Below are positions 11,715 to 31,250 of a DNA stretch of 64,000 bases, one piece after another. The translations under genes and the position numbers were made by a program. Numbering within the stretch: position 1 is the stretch's first letter; each line of letters opens with the position of its first letter. The notes below the pieces were generated by a model, which searched no databases, was not told where the DNA came from, and saw only the letters and a list, made by a program, of their open reading frames with translations. The stretch is taken from assembly GCA_030674155.1 (NCBI GenBank), contig CM060318.1, positions 1,774,159-1,838,158 on the forward strand. The letters run 5' to 3'. Origin of the DNA: Stramonita haemastoma. Taxonomy: Eukaryota; Mollusca; Gastropoda; Neogastropoda; Muricidae.

Positions 11715-14700
11715 TCTCTCTTCTTTTTTTTTATATATATCTCTATTCCCTACTCAGGGCAAGGGCAAAAAAAAAAAGATTATTCAGTCATTCATTCAGG
11801 TAAGAAAATAATAAGACATGCACATACCAATGGCCAGTTCAAGACAAGAAAACTGACCACAGTGGTTTTGCCTGAAGGAGACCAAAGGAGTTTTTGAAAA
11901 GAAAAGCAGCTGTACAGCAAGCAGGGGACGGGATAGCTCAATGATCAGAGCACTCGCTTTTCCCATTCAAGGTTAAGCAGCATCAAGCATGGTTACAAAG
12001 TGAATGGGTGACCGTTTGCACACCTTGGATTCAGTATAGTCCCCCAGTCCACCCAGCTGTAAATGGGTACCTGCCCTCTTTAGGGTCAGGGAAGGTAAAG
12101 CAGTGAGGGAGAGGAGATGGGCGCCGCCCTCAATATGCTGGCCAATGGAGAAGTTGAGGTCTCTGATGCCTTGCTCCCCTACGACCACACAGGTTATGGG
12201 ACACCTTTACCTTTTACTTTTTATACACAGCAAACAGAAAGCAGGGCACACCTCACCTCATGACCCTGTAGTTGACCTCAGTGAGGTGTGACTTGTGCAG
12301 CTCCTGCACGGCGTGGTGAGCAATGTGTTCCAGGTATCCCCCTGATCCCCCGCCACTGTGACTGGCCAGATGACCGTCTGTGTGGTGACTCAGCCTGTAA
12401 CCACACCAGGAATTGAGATGAAACTCTGGCAATAATCAGTAAAATAAGAGAACAATACACACAGCAGGCAAATCCAGCATAACTCAGTCAAGGGTCCAGG
12501 GCCAAGTGCTAAAATTATCCCCTTCCTTTTACCAAGTCCAAGTGACGTCAGTTCCTGCTATAATTAGCACCAGCTGGGATAGAATGGTTAGCAGCTGAGA
12601 GGAACTGAAAGTGGGGAGAACCGACAGCTGTGTACAAAAAAACATAGACAGACATCTGATGCTAAAGCTGATAAATGAAGTTCCCACACTTCTAACAGAA
12701 GATGGAAAGATATGAAGTGGAAGTGACCAATTCTGAACCCATGTCACTGTGAAATGGAAAAATGATAAAGAGCTAATAGTAAGACAAAGTCTCAGGCACA
12801 GAGCCTTGTTAGTTAAGTCAGTGGCATCAGCTACAACCGATAGCCTGTATCAAATTGTTCTGCTTCCACATGTTGCTGAAACTGTCCCAGCATAACAATC
12901 TGCACTCTCCTTGAAAGAGGATAAATCCTCTGAAAGAGTATGGCTGCCTATATGACAATGTGCTTGAAAACAGCCAAAACATGCAAACTTCTCATCCAGA
13001 GTGTGCTTATATCTTACAGTGATTCCCAGGTGGGATGAATGAGTGAGTCAGGAGTCCACATTCTGGGTGACAGACCCCCAAAGTGTTAAGCTGGGGAACG
13101 CACAACAACAACACTTTCCAGCACATACAATGACGTTCAGCATCCACACGCTGGTTACTCACTGGGTGTCAATGGGCATGTCCTCCACATCAGCCAGGGA
13201 CACCCCTTCCTTCTCCAGCATGGCACAAACCTCAACTGAAACATTACACAGTCATGTCAAACATTTAGCATGGCACAAACCTCAACTGAAACATCACACA
13301 ATCATGTCAAACATTTAGCATGGCACAAACCTCAACTGAAACATTCCACAATCATGTCAAACATTTAGCATGGCACAAACCTCAACTGAAACATTCCACA
13401 ATCATGTCAAACATTTAGCATGGCACAAACCTCAACTGAAACATTCCACAATCATCTCAAACATTTAGCATGGCACAAACCTCGACTGAAACATTCCACA
13501 ATCATCTCAAACATTTAGCATGGCACAAACCTCAACTGAAACATTCCACAATCATCTCAAACATTTAGCATGGCACAAACCTCAACTGAAACATTCCACA
13601 ATCATCTCAAACATTTAGCATGGCACAAACCTCGACTGAAACATTCCACAATCATCTCAAACATTTAGCATGGCACAAACCTCAACTGAAACATTCCACA
13701 ATCATCTCAAACATTTAGCATGGCACAAACCTCAACTGAAACATTCCACAATCATCTCAAACATTTAGCATGGCACAAACCTCGACTGAAACATTCCACA
13801 ATCATCTCAAACATTTAGCATAGCAGAAACCTCAACTGAAACATTACACAGTCATGTCCAACATTTAGCATAAAAGTGTTAATCCTCAACTGAAACATTC
13901 AACAATCATGTAAAAAATTTAGCATAATATTGCCAATCTACTGTTACGGAAACCAGCTCACATAGAATGCAGTTATAACTTACTGTACATATATTAAGTG
14001 GGTTTTTTGTTCTTTGGCTGGAGCTCTGAGGTTCACCAATGGTGACATTTTTGCATAAGCGACCATTTTTGCCCCACCCACAACCCCAATCAACATATCT
14101 CTGATTTTAATCCAGGATATCCTATCCCAATCAACATCTCTGTTCAATCGAGGATACTTTATCCCACTTCACCCAGCTGTAAATGAGTACCTGCCCTCTT
14201 TAGGGACAGGGTAGCTAAAGCAGCAAGGGAGAGGAGATGGGCGCTGCCCTCAATATGCTGGACCCTAGAGAAGGTGAGGTCTCTGATGCCTCGCTCCCTT
14301 ACGACCACACAGGTCATGGGACACCTTTGCCTTCCTTTTATAATACATGACCCCAGTCACAGAGTAAACCACTCACTGGAGGTAATGACACAGTCCACAT
14401 CCCGTGTTTTCTGAATGTCGTCATAGAAGTCAGCCCGTGAGGCCTCCAGCTTTTTGTCGAAGCAGGGCATGACGGTGACGTGGTACACCTGCCTGGGGGG
14501 CTGGCCGATGCAGGTGGCCAGGTGATCCTTCACCAGCGCCCCCATCACCTGCTGTGGGGACCGCGTGGTGCTGATGTAGGGCAGGATGTAGGAGCCGTGC
14601 GTCTTCTCCGCGTAGCACACCCACCCTGTCACACCACAGAAATGAACAAAATTAAATTTTTTTTTATACCACTTTATGTCACAGCAGATTTCTCTGTGTT

Positions 14701-15138
14701 AAATTCGGGCTGCTCTCCCCGGGGAGAGCGCATTGCCACAAGTGCAGCGCCAACCCATTTTTTTTTTTTTTTTAATATACAGCCCCAAGCCGCCCTGGGG
14801 ACTCCAACTCCCCGATTTTTCTTCAAGGATGGTGTCTAAACACGACACCTGTGTGCATGCTGGTATTTAAAAAAAAATAGTCATCCGCTCCTACCGGCAC
14901 ACAATGGCCTGCTCTTCCAAAAGGCGAAACAGGGTTTTAAAGTGTGTGCAAGATGTTCTGCGTGCATTCGCACATGGGGCTTTAGTTTATAGTCTCGTCC
15001 GAATGACAAAATTGTACATAATTATCATGACATGTACAAGCCGTACATTATAGCCTATGACAGAATCATGTATGACTGTCAATGGAGTGAGTTGTGAGTC
15101 AATATGAGAGGTTTTGAGTGAGTGAGTGAGTGAGAGAG

Positions 15139-15213
<75 letters not shown>

Positions 15214-15556
15214 GTGTGGTGTGGTGTGTGGGTGTGGTGTGGTGTGGTGTGGTGTGTGGTGTGGTGTGGTGTGGTGTGAGTGTGTGTGTGTATGAAGGAA
15301 TAAGTGTGAACATGCTGTAGCATGTATCCCTGGCCAGCATCCCACTTGTCACTAACTTGCCTGGACATGCAGAGGCCAGCATAGGGAACGCCTTAGGGTT
15401 GGTCTCAGAGTCATAGAAGCGGCGTATGAACTCATGGCCACTCTCAATGAGGCTGAAGTTCCTGGCAAAATTGGTATCGAAGACGTAATGTACACCTGCA
15501 ACATAATTGCTTTCAAATAGAGATGTTTACTTCAATCCAAGCCACATGTACGCGCA

Positions 15557-15599
<43 letters not shown>

Positions 15600-15667
15600 A
15601 CACACAAAACACACACACATACACCCCCCCACACACACACAACAACACACTACCCATGCACACACAC

Positions 15668-15712
<45 letters not shown>

Positions 15713-18567
15713 ACACAAACACAGACACACACACCCCTACACACACACACACACAAACACACAATTTTGTTTTTCTATATTACCCAATCTCTTCAAGAAG
15801 CCCGTCAGTTTGGTGGCAGCAGCCTCCATGGTCAGCTGATACTGGGCAGCCAGAGAGGCTCTGGCCTGGGGGGACACTGACACCACCACTGTCAGGGTCT
15901 GGCCCTCCTTCCCTTCCTGCACAACACAACACAACACGGTACAGAGAGAGAGAAGGGCATAGAAGAGATATAGTGGCCATCCGTCATCAGGAGTCTATGG
16001 GGTTGCGTTCTAGACTCTAGAGCACAAAGTCTGGGTAAGTAATTAAAAAGGGAAAGCTGTTACCCATGCAGCAGAACCCCCTCCACAATGGAATAGTCCA
16101 TTGGAAAGGCAATTGCCGATTTGAATGGTTCCAGTGCCATTGCAACAGCCGCCAGAATGTTGCCATATACAGCCCCAAGCCGCCCTGGGGACTTCAACTT
16201 CCCGATTTTTCCTCAGGGATGGTGTCTAAATACAACACCTGTGTGCATGCTGGTTTTACATTTTGTCATCTGCTCCTACCAAAACATGATGGCCTGCTCT
16301 TCCAAAAGGCATAAAAGGTTTTTAACGTGTGTACAGGATGTTTTGCGTGTATTCACACACAGGGTTTTGCTTTATAGTGTTATCTAAATGAAAGAAATGA
16401 TCTGCCACACATAGTTCAGTGCATGCAGGGACACATATGCTGCAATACCTGTGAGTGCGGCCATTTCATGGTGCTATAAAAACCGTACATGTACACAGTC
16501 ATTGTTTCTTCAACAGCTGTTAATTGTGATACAAAACTACCAGCGAACATCTGGACAAGCCAAGACTGTCCTACAGGGAACAGTACAAAGAGGGAGATGA
16601 AGAGGCAGTAAGAAAAAATGATGGAAAGACAGCATCAAAGAAAGGACTGGCCTTGAGTGGAATGGTTTGTTACAGAAAGCAGAGGACCACAGGGAGTGGA
16701 GGAAGCTGGTTGTAAAATCTGGTGGACAACAGGATAGGTGAAGGTGGAGGTGATGTGGGGGAGTTGTACTGATGAAAACACCAGCTCTCTTTGTTTAGGA
16801 TGGCTGCTTATATATATAATGGCTGAACTCAGCAAAGCTTTGCTAGGATGCATTCTAAACCAAAATAAACAAGCCAGCAGATCAGACCCTGTCTGTAACT
16901 TACCTCCACAAGTTGCTTGTTCTTCAGCAGAACTTTGTACAGCTCCTCCTGGCTTTGCTGTGTGATCAGGACGCTCTCTGCCGACGTGATGCAGCCACTG
17001 CAGGCCAGGCAGTCGTTGAGGGTGATCTTGGCTTTCTCCAGTTTTGTTTCATAGCCTGACTGCAACACACAAACCAGGTTTTTTTAATTTTAATTTTTTT
17101 TAATATAATTTATCAGCATTTTTGTTCAAGACAGGAACCAGGACTTGACAGCTTTTCTCTGCGACAGTTACACAGATAAGAGAACTGAATGAAGTTTTTA
17201 GGGAAAGAACATTGTCCTGACAAGAACCTCTGCTTATTTTGTTAATGAACTATAAGACCATAAACACAACCTTCTCAAAGTCCAAATAAAAAGAACGCTT
17301 AAGCAAAAGAAAAAGTGACAGTTGTGCCATGCTGATCAAGCTACAACTGCACAAGAACATCAAGCAGAAGAATCCTTATAGTGACTTATAATTATACTCC
17401 CAAATTCTCTGACTTGGGAAGAGCTGGTTTAGAATCACTATATACAGTTATTTCAACCAATAAGTTACTTTGAATAAATACCTTTTCATCCTAATTGCAT
17501 CCTGATTCAAAATCAAAGCAGTGCTAAAGCACATGAATTTTTAAATCTAATGTGAAGCATTACCAATGAACTTTAATAATGGCAAAAAAGGCAAATGCTC
17601 AATAACTTGTACATTCCTTGAAATTCAAAATGGATTTCTAACTTTATAGTTGATCATTCATGCAAAAAAGTGATCCTAAAGTGGTCTAGCTAAGAATAAA
17701 TGATGTGCTCTTGGCTTGCAAAAGCTGAATGCCTACTTAGAGTAATCAAGAACTGAAAGAAGGAAATGGAGAAAGCATGTGGAGCAGACAGACCTCAGAC
17801 ACTTCCATGTAGCTGCCATCGTCCTCTATCCTGATCTTCCCCACCTTGCCTCCTGCTTTCTTCTCCACCTTCACCGGCTTGATGCATTCCTGAAACACAG
17901 CCATGGGTTTTTTTAATAATGATACTAATAATAATAATATATGGAATTTATATAGCGCTGAATCTTGTAAAGCAAACAAATCAAAGCCCTTGCATTCAAA
18001 TCACTTGCACCTATGCAGCCTTTAAGAATAAATAGATCTCTCTAGTATATAAATCAAATTAATGCACACACATTTTATATTACACTCATGGGTTTTTACA
18101 CGATATCCATGAGTTGTTACACTGTATCTATGTTTTTTTCACTATCTATATCCATGGGTTTTTACAATATATCCATGGGATTTTCATTATATCCATGGGT
18201 TTTTACATCATACCCATGGGTTTTAACATTTCATCCATGGATTTTTACATTATATGCTTGGGTTTTTACATTATGTCAATGGCTGTTTACATAATATCCA
18301 TGGGTTAGATAGATCCTTTCATTGCACGAGCACAGTAGCAGACGACACCGGATGTAAGTTGTAACACATTACCACTGCTCTTTTTCAGATCGAAAGTTAT
18401 ACATTAGATTCTACCAAAGAGACGAAGACCAGCAAATGCAGTCCCCAAAATAATTGAATCAAATATAGAGGTAGTCCTGCAAGCATTTATTATTAAATCA
18501 CCTGGGAAGGGGTGATAAAATCATCCAGATCGGTCAATTGTAAGACACCACTGAAGTTAGAAGCCAT
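10542..18567 (-). CDS. CIAO3: Cytosolic Fe-S assembly component 3 (NARFL/Nar1)
   Basis: Nine coding exons, in transcript order: 18502-18567, 17794-17889, 16904-17059, 15784-15916, 15361-15495, 14377-14625, 13163-13235, 12257-12394, 10542-10941. They join without a break to 481 residues (human 476). It is an iron-hydrogenase-like scaffold of the cytosolic Fe-S assembly targeting complex, passing 4Fe-4S clusters to the CIA machinery. All eight cluster cysteines are present: C24, C71, C74 and C77 (CLACSGC) in the N-terminal ferredoxin-like part, and C194, C250, C399 and C403 (ACPSGC) in the hydrogenase-like core. The C-terminus is AIKW; a terminal Trp is conserved in the family and fits the CIA recognition tail. 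Exon 5 uses a GC donor (CCAG|GCAAGT at 15359-15361), supported by frame and homology. The start [18 protein letters not shown] matches the family N-terminus. Confidence 0.97.
10985..11200. repeat. Three-unit tandem repeat in CIAO3 intron 8
   Basis: About 70 bp units: 'aagaagaagaagaaaaa', 'ccttaaaattt' and 'ttgttaagtttag' are repeated three times beside exon 9. Confidence 0.8.
11650..11712. repeat. (CA)n microsatellite
   Basis: About 30 CA units in CIAO3 intron 8. Confidence 0.97.
11922..12228 (+). mobile_element. SINE family B, copy
   Basis: The head 'gggatagctcaatgatcaga' looks like a tRNA 5' half. Then come 'ggttaagcagcatcaagcat', 'cacccagctgtaaatgggta', 'ctgccctctttagggtcagg', 'ctctgatgccttgctcccc' and the end 'ggttatgggacacctttacc'. 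Confidence 0.85.
12465..12640 (+). repeat. Dispersed repeat family D, copy 2
   Basis: Matches 5190-5370: 'actcagtcaag', 'ccccttccttttac', 'cagttcctgctata', 'agcaccagctggga', 'gacagctgtgt'. Confidence 0.75.
12770..13110 (+). mobile_element. Dispersed repeat family E with (AAC)n tail
   Basis: Shares 'atggctgcct', 'gcaaacttctcat', 'cagtgattcccaggtggga' and 'gttaagctgggg' with 53815-54150 and, inverted, 36780-37145. All three end in an AAC repeat, which suggests a retroposed element with a simple-repeat tail. Confidence 0.8.
13214..13935 (-). repeat. 50-bp minisatellite carrying the CIAO3 exon 7 acceptor
   Basis: Strict 50-bp period. 'tggcacaaac' starts at 13221 (true exon 7) and again at 13271, 13321 and so on through 13771, then degenerates at 13821 and 13871. 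On the - strand every unit reads GTTTCAG|TTGAGGTTTG, the exon 7 acceptor plus 10 or more coding bases. Confidence 0.97.
14005..14085 (-). repeat. Fragment of the long form of SINE family A
   Basis: 'ggttcaccaatggtgaca' and 'gcataagcgacc' match the extended part of copies at 30870 and 37870. Confidence 0.6.
14160..14345 (+). mobile_element. SINE family B, 3' half
   Basis: Starts at 'cacccagctgtaaatgagta' and ends at 'ggtcatgggacacctttgcc'. The tRNA-like head is absent. It lies next to CIAO3 exon 6. Confidence 0.8.
14682..15008 (-). mobile_element. SINE family A, extended composite copy
   Basis: Contains the extra module 'ccccaagccgccctgggga' and 'ggatggtgtctaaacacgac', then the family A domain inverted ('ggcacacaatggcctgctct', 'gcattcgcacatgggg', 'tagtctcgtccga'). 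The same module occurs at 16130 and in part near 19120. Confidence 0.8.
15117..15292. repeat. (GA)/(GT)n/(GTGTG)n microsatellite
   Basis: Compound repeat just downstream (transcript sense) of CIAO3 exon 5. Confidence 0.95.
15555..15765. repeat. (CA)n microsatellite in CIAO3 intron 4
   Basis: Interrupted CA repeat between exons 4 and 5, fills most of this intron. Confidence 0.95.
16130..16395 (-). mobile_element. SINE family A, extended composite copy
   Basis: Same module order as 14682-15008: 'ccccaagccgccctgggga', 'ggatggtgtctaaataca', then 'catctgctcctacc' and 'ggcctgctcttccaaaaggc'. Confidence 0.8.
17920..18030 (+). repeat. Dispersed repeat family C fragment
   Basis: (AAT)n followed by 'ggaatttatatagcgc' and 'aaacaaatcaaagccctt'. 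Other copies are at 39775, 40565 and 52435. Confidence 0.75.
18080..18305 (+). repeat. 22-bp minisatellite in CIAO3 intron 1
   Basis: About ten imperfect copies of 'tatccatgggtttttacat'. Confidence 0.9.
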
Positions 18568-18858
18568 CTTGTTTACCTAAAAGTTAAAAATATTAATTGT
18601 ATACTTGCATCATTTATTAAAAAAGAAAGTAGTTTTAAAAAATATAGTTAGCTCAGCAAATAATTTCATAGTTAAGACAGAATATTTTGCTAAGAGATTA
18701 GGTAAGACTGATTAGATTTCGAATAAGATTTTAAATTGTGTTTATATTTTTTATTTTGGAAAAACCACGGTCGGGTCACTCTGCAGAGCATAGAAGTAGA
18801 CTGTATACAATTGATCTGTCAATTAAATTTTGCTGTAAACAAACCACGCCTTTCCAAA
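18568..18858. promoter_or_regulatory. Divergent CIAO3/mLST8 promoter interval
   Basis: Only 291 bp separate the CIAO3 start codon (- strand, 18567) from the mLST8 start codon (+ strand, 18859). Both 5' UTRs and both transcription starts, if neither gene has an upstream non-coding exon, must lie here. The interval is AT-rich, with no obvious CpG island. Confidence 0.7.
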
Positions 18859-27883
<9,025 letters not shown>

Positions 27884-28102
27884 ATGCACCAGCCTTTTTC
27901 TTTTTTTCTGATGGATTCTGCAGGACTATGGCCTGTGTGGCTGGTGAGGCTATCAACATGGCATGGTTTGATTTGGGTACACAGGGCTGCAGGTGTGTCT
28001 GCTTAATGAAATTGGCTTTTCCAGTCTTTTAGAAATGGTCTCTGGATTGGGAAGATGACCTTTGTTTTTTGTCTTTCTTTTTTTTTTCAACTGCAACAAG
28101 CT

Positions 28103-28108
28103 AATAAA
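28103..28108 (+). promoter_or_regulatory. Possible mLST8 polyadenylation signal
   Basis: AATAAA 220 bp after the mLST8 stop. Confidence 0.45.
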
Positions 28109-28921
28109 TGTAGCAAGGGGATCTTCCATCATTATAGATATAAAGGCTTTTACCTACAAAACAAGCTTTTAAAACCAGTCAGTTATAGACTCTAACTGTT
28201 CTTTTTTTTAAAAATCAGTCTGTTACAGACATGAACCACCATTTCAAATGATTAACTGCTAGGTAAAGTGAAATGCACACTATATATTGTCCATGGAGAC
28301 CTGATGTACGTGCAGCTGTTCTATTATAGACATTTAGCTTTAGAGAGATCTCCAGAGTTTGTTTGGGGTCATTGGCAGTAGCCCCCCCTGCATCACCAAA
28401 GTCATGGATACATTTCATGTTCACAAACTTGTATAGCTGACACTGGAGTATACAGCCCAGACTAGTGTGTTGCTGAGGCTGACTCACTATGAACTGTATT
28501 GTGAACACAACCAGATAAAATTCCTTTTTTCCTGAGGCATAGTGGCTGTTGTCACACTGTACTGTGAACAGCAACCAGCAACACTCACTTCTTTTCCTGT
28601 GGTCACACTGTGTGTAGAAGAGGTGAGGACAGACAGACTGGCTCTGAGTTGGAGATGTCTAATGCAGTGTCCTGTGACTGTCAGGTATTAGGTTAGAAAC
28701 AAATGCACATTGTTTGTGTATACTTTGCCCTTTTCTTTTTTATATATATATTGCTCCCCCCCCTTTTTTTTCTTTCTCTTCACAAACGTTGTAAAGGCAA
28801 GCCAATTATGTGTTCGTATATCAAAATTTTAAATCATCTTTTACTGGTTGTTTTTTATTTTAAAATTTACATTTTACTCTGCTTTGTTTTGATGGGAAAA
28901 CGTTAGAATTCTGATCAGAAC

Positions 28922-29248
28922 GTTCATGGCAGGATGTTCATACCTGGCAGGATGTTCATACCTGGCAGGATGTTCATACCTGGTATGATGTTCATACCTG
29001 GCAGGATGTTCATACCTGGTATGATGTTCATACCTGGCAGGATGTTCATACTTGGCAGGATGTTCATACCTATAGGATGTTCATGCCTATAGGATGTTCA
29101 TACATGGTATGATGTTCATACCTATAAGATGTTCATACCTGGCAGGATGTTCATACCTGGCAGGATGTTCATACCTATAGGATATTCATACCTGGTATGA
29201 TGTTCATACCTGGCAGTATGTTCACACCTATAGGATGTTCATACCTGA
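28922..29248 (+). repeat. 18-bp minisatellite downstream of mLST8
   Basis: About 17 imperfect units of 'ggatgttcatacctggca', with variants 'atacctgg' and 'atacctata'. Confidence 0.95.
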
Positions 29249-29486
29249 CTTCACACATTCTCATTCCAGCCCCAGCTCTAGTCAGTTCACTGTGGTTGTG
29301 CCTCTTCCATTTTGACAGATTGAGTCAGACAGTTATCATGATTACCTGTGTGAAAGAAGAACAGACACATGGGGTAGAAAATCACCCTTGATTCAGGTTC
29401 TAAGCAGTCTGGTTGATGAACCAGTGGCTGCTACTGTTGCTTGTTTGTTGTGATATTGGACTATTTTTGTGCTGTGTCACTGCCTG

Positions 29487-29489
<3 letters not shown>

Positions 29490-29543
<54 letters not shown>
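29490..29543. repeat. (GT)n microsatellite
   Basis: About 27 uninterrupted GT units. Confidence 0.97.
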
Positions 29544-29544
<1 letters not shown>

Positions 29545-29817
29545 CTGATCAGAAACTGTTTAAAACTGTCAGTTATGATCATGACATTGTAATGTGCATG
29601 TAGACATAGTTTGACTGCCAGTGTGTGACGTTTTTTGAAGTTAGTGAATATGAATTTTAGGCTTTGACATTGATAATTTATTTTTGTTTGACATGACTAT
29701 GATAATCAAGAATGTGTATGGAGAGAAGAATTGAATGTTTGTGTGTGTTTTCACATATTTTGTTCCCATTTCCTGTAAGGAACACTTCAGCTGATAGATA
29801 TTATGTGTCTGGATCAG

Positions 29818-30080
29818 AGGGGGCTGGGATAGCCTAGTGGGTTAGAACGTTGCTTGCAGTTTCACAGCCTGGATTCAAGCCACCACTGAAGGGATGTTTT
29901 TTCCCCTGGAGGTAACATCAGTACTGACCCCATTCTTCTGGAAGTTCTTGAGATGAGGCTATAAACCAAGGTTCTGTGTGTGATGGCTTGCAGAACATCT
30001 TGCACACATGTTTAACCCTGTTCTGTCTTTTGGAGTGGGATTAGGTTGGATGACAAACCATACACTTAAAAAAAAACACA
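29818..30080 (+). mobile_element. SINE family A, copy with head
   Basis: Head 'gggatagcctagtgggttag', 'gcctggattcaagcc' (box B-like), 'ggaggtaacatcagtactga', then a diverged domain ending near 'ctgttctgtcttttggagtg'. Confidence 0.8.
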
Positions 30081-30869
30081 TGCAGCCCAGTGTTGTGTTT
30101 TGACATAGTCTCTGAAGTTGGAGTGTGGTTGCTTTAATGATGGGCAAAAATGGTCGCATATGCTAAAATGTCCCCTCAGAGATCTAGCCAAATAACCACA
30201 AAAAAAGTCTCTAGATCAAAATGTTTGCACGAATAAGATTACCCTGTTTTTATGTAATAGTGTTGTATTTGTTGAACGTACCTGAATTTTTCTTCTTTTT
30301 CTGTCCATGTATTCATAATTTGTAATCATTTGGCAACAAGAAGAAATCCTAAAATGTGACTGTCATTTTTGTGGAGTTGCTTGCTATGTCTGTGCAAAAC
30401 ATATGACAGACAAGGATAAAGAACTGAGATGAATTCAGATTGTGTTGACTCACAAAGAACATTGATGCCTGCACTCCTATGTGAACACATGGGGAACAAG
30501 ATTGTGAAACCATGTTTTGCAGCGTAGCATGTATGTTGTGGTCATCATGTATGTAGTAGAAACATTCACACAACTGAAGTGAAGAACATAACAGACTTTG
30601 GTCTGATTCTGATTTGATCCATTTTCTTTCACTCTTTTTTTTTCCCGTGGAGCTGTCACATGATGGTTTGGGAATCATTGACAAAATGGAAGGTGAGGTT
30701 GAGGTGATGTTGATGGCATGGCTTGTTTCCCATAGCTTTTTATCTATGTTGTTTTAGGATATTTCAGAGTTAGAGGTGAAGAGGAGGGAATCAAATTAAG
30801 CCTTACATACAGGATGCTAGTAAAACATTTTTTATAATAACAAAAAACCTGTTTTGACATCATTTTTAG

Positions 30870-31250
30870 TTCCTTGGCTAGTGGTCTGAAGTTTACCAGT
30901 GGTGAGATTTTTGCAAATGCAACCGGTTTAGCCCACCATTAAGGTAGCCACATTCTGACTTCGTGTGTGATGTGTAAACACAAAGCTAGTGCATGTATGT
31001 TTTTATTTTTGTCATCTGTTCTTACCAGCGTGAAAGACCTACCTTGGAGAGGTAAACTTGTTGTAACATATGCGTTAGATGTTCTGCGTGTGTTCACACA
31101 CAGGGCTTCAGTTTATAGTCTCTTCTGAAGGACTTTGAGGGGAGTTGAGATTCCATGAAACAGGTGTCTTGGTGATGACTCAAACCCAAGCTTGATTCCA
31201 GGCCATCAGATAGCGAGTGTTACACTCAAACCACTATGGTATCCCACCCT
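30870..31250 (-). mobile_element. SINE family A, extended copy
   Basis: 'ggctagtggtctgaagttta', 'cccaccattaaggtagccac', 'ttctgcgtgtgttcacacac', 'tagtctcttctgaaggactt' and, at the head end, 'actcaaaccactatggtatc', which is an inverted box A-like stretch. Confidence 0.8.

Noticed and set aside
13214..13935. CRISPR-like regular array with 50-bp period
   Set aside because: The whole unit repeats, with no unique spacers, and it copies a eukaryotic exon edge. This is a minisatellite.
28215..28574. 119-aa ORF on the - strand downstream of mLST8
   Set aside because: No motif, low-complexity composition like its surroundings, and no neighbouring exons. Probably chance.
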